NCBI GenBank assembly: GCA_029778105.1
Contig: JAKOQZ010000003.1
Span: forward strand, 1-42,256
Reading direction: 5' to 3'
Length of the DNA: 42,256 nucleotides
From: Pseudomonadota bacterium
GTDB taxonomy: Bacteria; Pseudomonadota; Alphaproteobacteria; Micropepsales; Micropepsaceae
Position numbers and translations under genes: made by a program. Position 1 is the first letter of the stretch. Every line of letters begins with the position of its first letter. The notes under the pieces were generated by a model, which did no database searches, was not told the DNA's origin, and saw nothing but the letters and a program-made list of their open reading frames with translations. Below, piece after piece: positions 1 to 10,546 of this stretch.

Positions 1-1
1 G

Positions 2-1204
2 ATCGGCGTGCTGGCCGCGATGGAGCGCGACGGCATTCTGGTGGACCGCGAGACGCTGTCGCGCCTGTCGGGGCGGTTCGCGCAGAAGATGGGCGCGCTG
101 GAAGCCGAGATCCACGAGCTGGCCGGCGAGAAGTTCAATGTCGGCAGCCCCAAGCAGCTGGGCGACATCCTGTTCGGACGTATGGGTCTGCCGGGCGGCA
201 AGAAGACGGCGTCGGGCGCCTGGTCGACGGATTCATCCGCGCTGGAGGAGCTCGCGGCGCAGGGCCACGCGCTGCCCAAGGTGCTGATGGAGTGGCGGCA
301 GCTGTCCAAGTTGCGCGGCACCTATACCGACGCCCTGCCCGGCTATATCAACCCGCACACCGGGCGCGTGCACACCAGCTTCTCGATGGCCGCGACCTCG
401 ACCGGGCGGCTGTCGTCGAGCGAGCCGAATCTTCAGAACATCCCCATCCGCACCGAAGAAGGCCGCTCGATCCGCACCGCCTTCATCGCCGCGCCGGGGC
501 ATGTGCTGCTGAGCGCCGACTACAGCCAGATCGAGCTGCGTCTGCTGGCGCATGTGGCCGACATTCCGGCGCTGAAGAAGGCGTTCCGCGAAGGCCAGGA
601 CATCCATGCGATGACCGCATCGGAAATGTTCGGCGTGCCCATCGAAGGCATGCCGAGCGAAACGCGGCGGCGCGCCAAGGCGATCAATTTCGGCATCATC
701 TATGGCATTTCGGCCTTTGGCCTGGCCAATCAGCTGGGCATCGAGCGGGGCGAGGCGGACGCCTATATCAAGACCTATTTCGAGCGCTTCCCCGGCATCC
801 GCGGCTATATGGACGCGACCAAAAAGCAGGCGCGCGAGGCCGGCTATGTGGAGACGATCTTCGGACGGCGGCTTTACTTCCCCGAGATGAAGACCGCCGG
901 CCCGGCGCATCGCGCGTTCATGGAGCGTGCGGCGATCAACGCGCCGCTGCAGGGCGCGGCGGCGGACATCATCCGCCGGGCGATGATCCGCATTCCCGGC
1001 GCGCTGGAGAAAGCCGGGCTGAAGGCGCGGATGCTGCTGCAGGTGCATGACGAACTGGTGTTCGAAGTGCCCGAGCGGGAGGCGAAAGCGACGGCGGCGC
1101 TGGTGAAAGACGTGATGGAGAAGGCGCCGCTGCCGGCGGGCGCGATGTCGATCCCGCTGACGGTGGAAGCGAAAGCCGGCAAGAACTGGGACGAGGCGCA
1201 CTGA
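2..1204 (+). CDS. polA: DNA polymerase I, C-terminal polymerase part (5' end outside window)
   Basis: Family A polymerase motifs: STGRLSSSEPNLQNIPIR, LLSADYSQIELRLLAH, RRRAKAINFGIIYG, LLQVHDELVFEVP. Frame open to the window edge. Confidence 0.97.
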   Translation: MGVLAAMERDGILVDRETLSRLSGRFAQKMGALEAEIHELAGEKFNVGSPKQLGDILFGRMGLPGGKKTASGAWSTDSSALEELAAQGHALPKVLMEWRQLSKLRGTYTDALPGYINPHTGRVHTSFSMAATSTGRLSSSEPNLQNIPIRTEEGRSIRTAFIAAPGHVLLSADYSQIELRLLAHVADIPALKKAFREGQDIHAMTASEMFGVPIEGMPSETRRRAKAINFGIIYGISAFGLANQLGIERGEADAYIKTYFERFPGIRGYMDATKKQAREAGYVETIFGRRLYFPEMKTAGPAHRAFMERAAINAPLQGAAADIIRRAMIRIPGALEKAGLKARMLLQVHDELVFEVPEREAKATAALVKDVMEKAPLPAGAMSIPLTVEAKAGKNWDEAH

Positions 1205-1207
1205 GCC

Positions 1208-2620
1208 CTAAAGGACTTTGCCCGGGTTCATGATGCCGTGTGGATCGAGCATCGCCTTCACCTGGCGCATCAGGCCGAGTTCCACGGCGGATTTGACGGA
1301 GGGCAGCATCGCGCGCTTGTCGATGCCGATGCCGTGCTCCGCCGAGATGGAGCCGCCGAATTTGGCGACGAGCGCGAAGACGGCGGCGTTGAGATCGGCG
1401 CGGCGGGCGAGGAAGGCGGCGGTATCCGCGCCCTCGCCCTGCGAAATGTTGAAGTGGAGGTTGCCGTCGCCGAGATGACCGAAAGGACACGGGCGGCAGC
1501 CGGGGACGATGCGGGCGACTTCCTGCAGGGCGGCGTCGAGGAAATCCGGCACCGATGCGACAGGGACGGCGATGTCGTGCTTGATGGAGCCGCCGGCGAT
1601 CTTCTGCGCCTCTGACATCGCCTCGCGCAGATGCCAGAAAGCGGCCGCCTGCGCGCTGGAAGCGGCGAGCGCGGCGTCGGTGAATTCGCCGCTCTCCAGT
1701 ATCGCGGCGAGAGCGTGTTCGACGGCGGCGGCGAAGCCGGGCGAGCTCTGCGTGGAGATCTCTGCGAGCACATACCACGGCGAAGGCTGCGACAGCGGAT
1801 CGCGGGCCTGAGGCGTGGCGGCGAGAACGAGATCGAGCCCGAAACGGGGCATAAGTTCGAACGTCGTGACGGTGCCCGGCGCCAGCGCGCGCAGTTTTGA
1901 CAGCGCGGCGAGCGCGCCGCGGGCGCTGGGCGTCGCGGCGAAGATGGTGGCTTTCGCGACGGGCCTTGGGAAGAGCTTGAGGCTGGCGGCGGTGATGAGG
2001 CCGAGCGTGCCTTCCGCTCCGATGAAGAGGTTCTTCAGATCGTAGCCGGTGTTGTCTTTGCGCAGGGTGCGAAGGCCGTTCCAGATTTCGCCATTGGAGA
2101 GGACGATCTCGAGGCCGAGGGCGAGATCACGTGCGTTGCCATAGGCGAGGACGGCGGTGCCGCCCGCGTTGGTGGACAAATTGCCGCCGATGGTGGCGCT
2201 GCCTTCCGCCGCGAGGGAGAGCGGGAAGAGAAGGCCGGCGTCATCCGCAGCGTCCTGAACGGCCTTCAGCGTAACGCCGGCTTCCGCGGTGAGGGTTTGG
2301 CCGGCGGGATCGACGGCGCGGATCCTGTTGAGGCGGGTGAGCGAGACGACGATCTGGTCGCCGCTGTCATCGGGAATCTGGCCGCCGACGAGGCCGGTAT
2401 TGCCGCCCTGGGGCACGAGGGCGGTGCGCGTCTCAGCGGCGAGGCGGACGATGGCGGCGACCGCTTCAGTGGTGCCGGGGCGCAGCACGAGGGCGGCCTT
2501 GCCCGTCCAGCGATCACGCCATTCGGTGAGATAGGCCGCCTGATCGGCAGGTGCGCTCAGGGCCTGGCCCGGCGGGACCAGCGCGGCGAAGCGGGCGATG
2601 AGGTCAGGCGTGAGGCTCAT
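1208..2620 (-). CDS. FAD-binding oxidase (FAD_binding_4 / lactate-glycolate oxidase type)
   Basis: PQGGNTGLVGGQ FAD-binding motif, GHLGDGNLHFNIS, SAEHGIGIDKR, C-terminal LDPHGIMNPGKVL. Confidence 0.9.
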   Translation of the reverse strand: MSLTPDLIARFAALVPPGQALSAPADQAAYLTEWRDRWTGKAALVLRPGTTEAVAAIVRLAAETRTALVPQGGNTGLVGGQIPDDSGDQIVVSLTRLNRIRAVDPAGQTLTAEAGVTLKAVQDAADDAGLLFPLSLAAEGSATIGGNLSTNAGGTAVLAYGNARDLALGLEIVLSNGEIWNGLRTLRKDNTGYDLKNLFIGAEGTLGLITAASLKLFPRPVAKATIFAATPSARGALAALSKLRALAPGTVTTFELMPRFGLDLVLAATPQARDPLSQPSPWYVLAEISTQSSPGFAAAVEHALAAILESGEFTDAALAASSAQAAAFWHLREAMSEAQKIAGGSIKHDIAVPVASVPDFLDAALQEVARIVPGCRPCPFGHLGDGNLHFNISQGEGADTAAFLARRADLNAAVFALVAKFGGSISAEHGIGIDKRAMLPSVKSAVELGLMRQVKAMLDPHGIMNPGKVL

Positions 2621-2784
2621 TCATTACCTTGGGGCACATTCGTTCCCCAAAAAAAATGGGACCCCTTTTGTCAGGGCGACACGATGTTTCGCAAAGGCGA
2701 AACAAAGCATCTTTAGTTTCGCCGATCGATTCACGCCGCCACCGCCCTTCCTGTACAGCGATATGGCATGTTATAGGATTATTT

Positions 2785-3072
2785 TCAAGACCTCTCGCCC
2801 GCGATGAGATGCACGAACGCCGCGTGGCGCTCGGTGAGCGCGCATTGGGCAGCGGAGATGCGTTCGGCGTATTCTAGGCGCCACGCCTCTTCCAGCCGGA
2901 GGCCCGGATCGGCGAGCATCTGGGCATAGCCGCCGATGACATTGGCGTATTCGCGCACGTGCAGTCCCAGTTATGGGCGAGGAAGACGAGGTGACGATCG
3001 CGCACCGCAATGCCCTTGCTGTTTCTGACGCGCATGATGACACGACAGTCAGGTGCGAGCGCAATGGCGAAG
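2785..3072 (-). pseudogene. Decayed or frameshifted small gene, unknown product
   Basis: Minus strand reads ...VRNSKGIAVRDRHLVFLAHNWD then, after a 1-nt frame change near 2963-2967, LHVREYANVIGGYAQMLADPGLRLEEAWRLEYAERISAAQCALTERHAAFVHLIAGERS*. 5' boundary uncertain. Confidence 0.5.
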
Positions 3073-3141
3073 CGGCATGTTGCCCGATGCGGCGCTGTTG
3101 CTATTGAATGGGCGTTCGGAGCAATCGATACGATGGGGCGC

Positions 3142-3819
3142 ATGACGGATAAGATTTTGCGGGTCGAGGACCTGCGCACTGAGACGCTGACCGGGACGGT
3201 GGTCGGCTGTCAGACCTGGTCTGAAACGAGGATACATGGCGGCGCAGCCTCGCAGAGCAGCTATGTCGGACCGCAAGGCGGCCACGTTTCGACGCCCGCC
3301 ATCACGGTGTCGTCCACGACCACGGAGGAGCTGCAGTTGTTCATCCGCCGCGACGACGGTCGCGAGTTCGAGCTGCGTTTCGTTGACGCCGGCGTCGGCT
3401 TTCGCGAGGGCAATCGCATCTCGATCGTTTATGTGCCCGAAATCGGCGGCGAGGCGATGGCGCTGGTCAATCACGACACCGGGAAATCGCGGATTTACGA
3501 GAACCGTCTCAGCCCCTTTCTGGGCACCGAAACTCTATTTCCGACGATAGCCCGAATTCTGGGCAGCGTTACTTTCGTGTATATGCTCACCCTCCTCCCG
3601 CTGCTGGTCTACGTGATCTATCTCGGCCTCTCCGAAGAAATCGACGGAAGCAGCTTCTGGACTTACCTGGGGCTGTTGCTGGGCGTGATGCCCACGCTTG
3701 TTATCCTGGGCGCCATATTCGGGGGGAAGGTTCCAAACGGATTGAGGGAGGGCGTGATCGAGACGCTCGAGCGGCGTGTGAATGAAGCGCTGAACGCCGA
3801 CAAGATGAGAGCGTCCTAA
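3142..3819 (+). CDS. Uncharacterised membrane protein (soluble N-terminal domain, two predicted TM helices)
   Basis: ORF from ATG at 3142 (MTDKILRVEDL...); hydrophobic segments SVTFVYMLTLLPLLVYVIYLGL and YLGLLLGVMPTLVILGAIFGG. The longer ORF start at 3010 looks spurious. Confidence 0.7.
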   Translation: MTDKILRVEDLRTETLTGTVVGCQTWSETRIHGGAASQSSYVGPQGGHVSTPAITVSSTTTEELQLFIRRDDGREFELRFVDAGVGFREGNRISIVYVPEIGGEAMALVNHDTGKSRIYENRLSPFLGTETLFPTIARILGSVTFVYMLTLLPLLVYVIYLGLSEEIDGSSFWTYLGLLLGVMPTLVILGAIFGGKVPNGLREGVIETLERRVNEALNADKMRAS

Positions 3820-4322
3820 TCGATCTCGCGCGTCATGTAGCGGGCGTCGCCGTCATAGGTGGTGAGCTTTTCGGCGAGGGCCGGGGTGGTGGCGTCGGTG
3901 AAGCCGTGGCGTTGCCAGAACGGGACGGAATTATTCACCGCAACGAGGGCGAGGCGGTGGAGGCCGTGGCTGCGGGCGAGCGCATCAAGCGCGGCGACGA
4001 TGGCGCGGGCGGCGCCCAGCCCCCGCGTTTCGGGCATCAGCGCGATGTCGTGGATGTACCAGATATTGGGATGGGCGGGGAGCGCGTGAAGATGCGTGTC
4101 GAGCGCGGGCGGCGCGCCGTCGACCCAGCGGTGGCTGAGGAGATAGGCGGACGGCCCATCCGCGCCGTCGAATACGAAACAGCCCGCAGGATCGAGCGCG
4201 AGACGTTCGGCAGCGACGGCGGGATCTTCCGGGTAGGCGGGATGGACGATGGCGGCGATGCGCGCGACGGCGGAAAGATCGGCGCGCGTCATGGCGCGCC
4301 AGGCGGGGACGTGAGACGTCAC
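3816..4322 (-). CDS. GNAT family N-acetyltransferase
   Basis: IHDIALMPETRGLGAARAIVAAL acetyl-CoA motif and VNNSVPFWQRHGF C-terminal GNAT signature. Confidence 0.88.
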   Translation of the reverse strand: MTSHVPAWRAMTRADLSAVARIAAIVHPAYPEDPAVAAERLALDPAGCFVFDGADGPSAYLLSHRWVDGAPPALDTHLHALPAHPNIWYIHDIALMPETRGLGAARAIVAALDALARSHGLHRLALVAVNNSVPFWQRHGFTDATTPALAEKLTTYDGDARYMTREID

Positions 4323-4335
4323 AGGGGGCTCATGT

Positions 4336-4365
4336 GAAAACGGGACGCTTCTGCGTCCCGCTTTC
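4336..4365 (-). terminator. Intrinsic terminator downstream of pckA
   Basis: Perfect 8-bp stem CGGGACGC-TTCT-GCGTCCCG (4341-4360), with TTTTC tail on the minus strand. Confidence 0.75.
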
Positions 4366-4392
4366 TAGTCGTTCAGCGTGACGCGGGTTTGA

Positions 4393-6009
4393 CTATTCCG
4401 CCGCGAGTTTGAGGCCCGGAGCGGCGGCGCGGACCTGTTCGGTGACGTGGGCTTCGAACTTGGCGAAGTTCTTGATGAACATGTCGACCAGCTTGGCGGC
4501 CTGCGCGTCATAAGCGGCCTTGTCGGCCCAGGTGTCGCGCGGGTTCAGGATCTTGGTGTCGACGCCGGGGACTTCGACCGGGACCTGGAAGCCGAAATTC
4601 GGATCGGTGCGGAATTCGACCTTGGCGAGCGAACCGTCGAGCGCGGCGTTGAGCAGCGCGCGGGTCGCCTTGATCGGCATGCGGCTGCCGGTGCCGAAGG
4701 CGCCGCCGGTCCAGCCGGTGTTGACCAGCCAGCAATCGACCTTGTGTTCGGCGATCAGGTCTTTCAGCAGATTGCCGTATTCAGACGGGTGGCGCGGCAT
4801 GAAGGGCGCGCCAAAGCAGGTGGAGAAGGTCGGCTGGGGCTCTTTCCCCAGGCCCTTTTCGGTGCCGGCGACCTTGGCCGTGAAGCCGGAGAGGAAGTGA
4901 TACATCGCCTGATCGGGCGTCAGCTTGGCGATCGGGGGCAGCACGCCGAACGCATCCGCCGTGAGCATGATGACGTTCTTGGGGTGGCCGGCGCGGCCGG
5001 TGTCGGACGCGTTCGGAATGAAGTGGATGGGATAGGCGCCGCGCGAATTTTCCGCGAGCGTCGCGTCATCCAGATCGAGCTCGCGCGTCAGCTCGTCCAT
5101 CACCACGTTCTCCAGCACGGTGCCGAAGCGCTTGGTGGTCGCGTAGATTTCCGGCTCGGCCTCGGGCGAGAGACGGATCATCTTGGCGTAGCAGCCGCCT
5201 TCGAAATTGAAGACGCCCGACTCCGACCAGCCGTGTTCGTCGTCGCCGATCAGCGTGCGCGAGGCGTCGGCCGAGAGCGTGGTTTTGCCTGTGCCGGAAA
5301 GGCCGAAGAAGATGGCCGAAGCGCCGTCGGCGCCGACATTGGCCGAGCAGTGCATCGGCATGACGCGCTTGGCCGGCAGCAGGAAGTTGAGGATTGTGAA
5401 GACCGACTTCTTCATCTCGCCGGCATAGGAGGTGCCGCCGATGAGGATGAGCTTTTTGGTGAAGTTCACGCCGATGACGGTGCCGCCCACGGTGCCGTGG
5501 CGCGCCGGATCGGCGCGGAAGCCCGGGAAGTCGACGATGGTGAACTCGGGCAGGAAATCCTCAAGCTCGGACATCTCGGGGCGCAGCAGCAGGTGGCGCA
5601 CGAAGAGCGAGTGCCAAGCGAGCTCGGTGACGATGCGGACCTTGACCCGGTGGCGCAGATCGGCGCCGCCGTGGAGATCCTGCACGAACAGCTCCTTGCC
5701 CTGCGCATAGGCGAGGAAGGCCTCTTCCAGCGCGTCGAAATGAGCCGGGCTCATCGCCTTGTTGTTGTCCCACCAGATGGTGTTTTCGGTGGTGGCGTCA
5801 CGCACGGTGAACTTGTCGCCGGCGGAACGGCCGGTGTGCTCGCCCGTCTGGACGACCAGCGCGCCATCCTTGGACAGATCGCCCTCGCCCGCCGCGACGG
5901 CGGTTTCGACCAGCGCCGCAGTGCCATAGTTCCAGTGCGCAGCGGCGAGATTGCGGAAGCCCTGGGCCTCCAGGCCATGACGCGAAATCTTCGGGCCGGT
6001 CTGTTCCAC
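4393..6009 (-). CDS. pckA: Phosphoenolpyruvate carboxykinase (ATP)
   Basis: [15 protein letters not shown] kinase-1a motif, [48 protein letters not shown]. Start probably GTG at 6009 ([20 protein letters not shown]); ORF extends to 6090. Confidence 0.97.
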   Translation of the reverse strand: MEQTGPKISRHGLEAQGFRNLAAAHWNYGTAALVETAVAAGEGDLSKDGALVVQTGEHTGRSAGDKFTVRDATTENTIWWDNNKAMSPAHFDALEEAFLAYAQGKELFVQDLHGGADLRHRVKVRIVTELAWHSLFVRHLLLRPEMSELEDFLPEFTIVDFPGFRADPARHGTVGGTVIGVNFTKKLILIGGTSYAGEMKKSVFTILNFLLPAKRVMPMHCSANVGADGASAIFFGLSGTGKTTLSADASRTLIGDDEHGWSESGVFNFEGGCYAKMIRLSPEAEPEIYATTKRFGTVLENVVMDELTRELDLDDATLAENSRGAYPIHFIPNASDTGRAGHPKNVIMLTADAFGVLPPIAKLTPDQAMYHFLSGFTAKVAGTEKGLGKEPQPTFSTCFGAPFMPRHPSEYGNLLKDLIAEHKVDCWLVNTGWTGGAFGTGSRMPIKATRALLNAALDGSLAKVEFRTDPNFGFQVPVEVPGVDTKILNPRDTWADKAAYDAQAAKLVDMFIKNFAKFEAHVTEQVRAAAPGLKLAAE

Positions 6010-6411
6010 GGAAAACGCTCCTCGCACAAAGCCGCGCGCCAACCATGCGCGCCGGGCTGATGTCTCTGACTGGGCGGCCGGAGCCGCCACCGCTTTTTAA
6101 GGAAAGGGCAAGGTTCTGATACACGGCGCGGGGGAGACCTGCAATTGCCGCACGCGGCAGAATTGTCGTTATGGATGAACGACTTAGTGCGCCGCGCCCG
6201 GGCGCGAGCCCGGCCGGAAGAGCCTAACACTTTGATCGGCAAGGCGATTTCGGCATCGCGCCGGGCCGCGACCCGTGGCGATTTACCGTCTTGAAGCCCC
6301 GGCGCCGGGTGGCGCGAAAATCGCTGGCGGCGTCCCCTGGGGCCGGGTGACTTTTGTCCATTGCCCGCGGGGCGGCTGCGGCGCGATCAAGACCATGTAG
6401 CCGGGGATGTC

Positions 6412-7410
6412 ATGGACGATAAATCAGCCAATCGACGCGAGCTGCTGGACAGGCTGAAGCTGGACCGCAGCCAGCCCGAGCCGGAAGGCCAGGGCGGCGC
6501 CGTGCTGGGCGGGGCGATCGGGCTGGTGCTGGGGGCGGCGCTGGCCGGGAGCGCGGCCTTTTTCCTGTGGCCGGAGACGACGGCGGCCCCGGCGGCCACC
6601 GCAGCGGCGACACAATCCGGGGGCAGCGCGGCCCCCGCCCCGACCCCGGCCGCAGCGCCGCCGGAAAGCGGCGGCACGGTGCTCAGCGCATCCGGCTATG
6701 TGACGGCGCGGCGGGTGGCGACGGTGTCGGCCGAGATCGTCGGCAAGATGCAGGACATTCTGGTTGAGGAAGGATCGGTCGTCGAGGCCGGGCAGGTGCT
6801 GGCGCATCTCGATTCGACGCTGGCCGCGCTCGACCGCGACGTGGCGGCGTCGGACCGCGACGCTGCGCTGGCCGAAAAGCAGAACGCCGACAGCGCACTG
6901 AAGCGGCTGCTGGGCGTGACGCGCGGATCAGTGGTGTCGGAGGCCGATCTGACCAGCGCCCGCGCGGCGGCGGCTTCGGCGGATGCGCGCCTGGAGGCGG
7001 CGGCCTCGCGGCTGGCGCGGGCCGAGGCGCTGCTGGAGAAATACGAAATCAAGGCCCCCTTCGCGGGCGTCGTCACATCGAAGGATGCGCAGCCCGGCGA
7101 GATCGTCTCGCCGTCGGCGGCCGGCGGCGGATCGACCCGCACCGGCATCTGCACCATCGTCGACATGACCTCGCTGGAGATCGAGGTGGAGGTGTCGGAA
7201 AGCTTCATCAGCCGTGTGACGCCGGGCCAGAAGGTGACGGCGACGCTGGATGCCTATCCCGATCTGGAGATCCCGGCGCATGTCGCCGCGATCATTCCCA
7301 CCGCCAACCGCGACAAGGCGACCGTGAAGGTGCGGATCGCCATCGAGGCTCTCGACGCGAAGATCCTTCCCGAGATGGCGGCGAAGGTGAGCTTCAAGGA
7401 CAAGACCTGA
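6412..7410 (+). CDS. HlyD/MacA-like periplasmic adaptor of an ABC exporter
   Basis: N-terminal TM segment, lipoyl/barrel-sandwich motif VEEGSVVEAGQVLAHLD, YEIKAPFAGVVTSKDAQPGEIVSP. Followed by ABC ATPase and FtsX permeases. Confidence 0.9.
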   Translation: MDDKSANRRELLDRLKLDRSQPEPEGQGGAVLGGAIGLVLGAALAGSAAFFLWPETTAAPAATAAATQSGGSAAPAPTPAAAPPESGGTVLSASGYVTARRVATVSAEIVGKMQDILVEEGSVVEAGQVLAHLDSTLAALDRDVAASDRDAALAEKQNADSALKRLLGVTRGSVVSEADLTSARAAAASADARLEAAASRLARAEALLEKYEIKAPFAGVVTSKDAQPGEIVSPSAAGGGSTRTGICTIVDMTSLEIEVEVSESFISRVTPGQKVTATLDAYPDLEIPAHVAAIIPTANRDKATVKVRIAIEALDAKILPEMAAKVSFKDKT

Positions 7411-7443
7411 CGAGCCCGGGCTCGCCGAACAAGGACGGACACG

Positions 7444-8132
<689 letters not shown>

Positions 8133-8136
<4 letters not shown>

Positions 8137-9290
8137 CGAGCTGGGGCCTGATCGTCAAAAACCTGTTCCGCAGGAAGCTGCGGACGTTTCTGACCGTCTT
8201 CGCGATCTTCATCGCCTTTTTGATCTTTGGCGTCCTGTCGGCGTTCCAGAAAACGCTGACGGAGCCGCCGCAGGGGCCGTCGGCGACGCGGCTGGTCGTC
8301 ACCAACAAGGTGAACTTCACCCAGCCCCTGCCGATCTCCTATGTGGAGCGGGTGAAGGCGGTGAAGAACGCCGGGATCGTCAGCCATATGAGCTGGTTCG
8401 GCGGCTATTATCAGGAGCCGCGCAATTTCGTCGTCTCCTTCGGCGTCGATCCGGAAACCTATGTCGCGATCTACAGCGAGCTGGCGCTGAGCGACGCAGA
8501 GAAGCAGGCCTTCATCAAGGACCGCACCGGCATGCTGGTCGGCAAGAAGCTGGCCGACATGTATGGCTGGAAGGTCGGCGACACCGTGCCGCTGAAGTCC
8601 AGCATCTTCCGCCAGAAGGACGGCAGCGATGCCTGGGACTTCAAGGTCTCTGGCATTTTCACGAACACAGAGGAAGAGAACGGCGACCAGTATGTCGTCT
8701 TCCACTACGACTACTTCAACGAATCGCGCTCGTTCGGCAGGGACGCGATTGGGCAGATCGTGGTGCAGACGCGCGACCCGGCGCAGAACGACGCGACGGC
8801 GCGCGAGATCGACGAGATGTTCGTCAATTCCGGCGCCGAAACCGAAACGCGCACCGAGGCCGCCTTCGCCGCCAGCTTCGCCGCCCAGCTCGGCGATATC
8901 GGCTTCATCGTGACGGCGGTGGTGGGCGCGGCGTTCGTCACCATCCTGCTGATCGCCGGCAACACGATGATGCTGACTGTGCGCGAACGGACCGGGGAAA
9001 TCGCGGTGCTGAAGACCATCGGCTTCACCGCGCGGCGCATCTTCGCGATGATCCTGACCGAGAGCTTTATCCTGGCGCTGCTGGGCGGGCTTCTGGGCGT
9101 GGGTTTCGCCTATGTCGCGCTGGGACTGCTGGGCGGCATGGGCGGCGGGTTCCTGGGCGCGGTGAAGCTGACGCCCTCGATCCTGATCACCGCCTTTATC
9201 CTGATGGCGCTGCTCGGCTTTCTCACCGGCTTTCTGCCGGCCTGGCGCGCCATGCGCACCGACATCATCACCGCCTTCGCGAGGAAATAG
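8133..9290 (+). CDS. ABC transporter permease (FtsX/MacB family)
   Basis: TM segment, periplasmic MacB-like domain, C-terminal ERTGEIAVLKTIGFTARRIFAMILTES FtsX motif. ATGA overlap with ATPase. Confidence 0.92.
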
Positions 9291-9293
9291 CCC

Positions 9294-10481
9294 ATGGCCC
9301 TCCTCTCACAGATCGGCGCCGTGACGTCGATGAACATAGCCTCGCTGCGCCAGCGCGTATGGCCCTCGCTCGCGACCGTGGTGGCGGTCGCGCTGGTGAC
9401 CGGCGTACTGCTCGGCTTCCTCAGCCTCGCCAACGGGTTCCGCGCGACGTTGGACGGCACGGGATCGGACGACGTCGCCATCGTCATCCGCAAGGGCGGC
9501 GGGGGCGAGCTGTCTTCGGTTCTGGGACGCGAACAGCAGCAGCTGATCGCCGAAGGCCCCGGAATCGCCAAGGGCGCCGACGGCAAGCCGCTGGTTTCGG
9601 GCGAGCTTTATATCGTCGTGAACGGCGTGCGGCGGTCGAACGGCATCAAGGCCAACATGCCGCTGCGCGGCGTAGGGCCGAACGCCGAGGCGGTGCGCGG
9701 CGCGATCAAGATCGTCGAAGGGCGCATGTTCACGCCGGGCGTCGCTGAGATCGTGGTCGGCAAGGGCGTGCACGAACAGTTCGAAGGCTTCGATGTCGGC
9801 GCGACGGTGCGCCTGTCGGGCACCGACTGGAAGATCGTGGGCATGTTCGATGCGGGCGGATCGGCCTTCGAAAGCGAACTGTGGGCGGACATCACGCTGC
9901 TGCAGAGCGTCGCCAATCGCGGATCGAGCGTGCAGACGATGCGCGTGAAGCTGACCTCGCCCGACCAGTTGATGGCGCTGCAGGATTATAACGACGCCGA
10001 TCCGCGCCTGAAGCTGGACGTGCGCTCGGAGAAGGCCTTCTACGCCAGCCAGGCTCGCGGCATCTCCGATATCGTGCTGTATCTGGGCTGGCCGCTGGCC
10101 ATCGCCATGTCGTTCGGCGCGCTCGCGGGCGCGCTGAACACGATGTATGCGAGCGTCGATGCGCGGATGCGCGAGACGGCGACCCTGCGGGCGATAGGGT
10201 TTGGCGGCCTGCCCGCCTTTGTCGGCACCATGGCCGAGGCGCTGCTGCTGTCGGCGATCGGGGGGATCGTGGGCGCGGTGGGCGTCTATTTCCTGTTCGA
10301 CGGGCTGTCGGCCTCGACGCTGGGCGCCGGCTTCGCGCAGGTCGTCTTCAGCCTGAAGATGACCCCGGCGCTGGTGATCCAGGGGGTGATCCTGGCGCTC
10401 ATCATCGGCTTCGTCGGCGGGTTCTTCCCGGCGCTGCGGGCCGCCCGCGCGCCGCTGCTGGCGGCATTCAAGGCGACGTAG
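9294..10481 (+). CDS. ABC transporter permease (FtsX/MacB family), second subunit
   Basis: ARMRETATLRAIGFGGLPAFVGTMAEALLLSAIGG FtsX motif; 4 TM pattern. Confidence 0.92.
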   Translation: MALLSQIGAVTSMNIASLRQRVWPSLATVVAVALVTGVLLGFLSLANGFRATLDGTGSDDVAIVIRKGGGGELSSVLGREQQQLIAEGPGIAKGADGKPLVSGELYIVVNGVRRSNGIKANMPLRGVGPNAEAVRGAIKIVEGRMFTPGVAEIVVGKGVHEQFEGFDVGATVRLSGTDWKIVGMFDAGGSAFESELWADITLLQSVANRGSSVQTMRVKLTSPDQLMALQDYNDADPRLKLDVRSEKAFYASQARGISDIVLYLGWPLAIAMSFGALAGALNTMYASVDARMRETATLRAIGFGGLPAFVGTMAEALLLSAIGGIVGAVGVYFLFDGLSASTLGAGFAQVVFSLKMTPALVIQGVILALIIGFVGGFFPALRAARAPLLAAFKAT

Positions 10482-10483
10482 CG

Positions 10484-10542
10484 GCACCGTCGCGCCGCAG
10501 GCGGCGCGGTGCTAGGCAGGCGATGTGACCGCATCGCCTGCC
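10484..10542 (+). repeat. Two tandem hairpins between ABC permease and MATE gene
   Basis: GC-rich hairpin 10484-10512 (GCAC/GTGC and CGCGCC/GGCGCG arms), then perfect 11-bp inverted repeat GGCAGGCGATG-TGACCG-CATCGCCTGCC at 10515-10542, ending 4 nt before ATG 10547. Confidence 0.7.
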
Positions 10543-10546
10543 CCTC

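Noticed and set aside
4447-6060. 537-aa ORF on + strand antisense to pckA
   Set aside because: High-GC shadow ORF; pckA motifs are unambiguous on the minus strand and the + translation is low-complexity R/G/D-rich.
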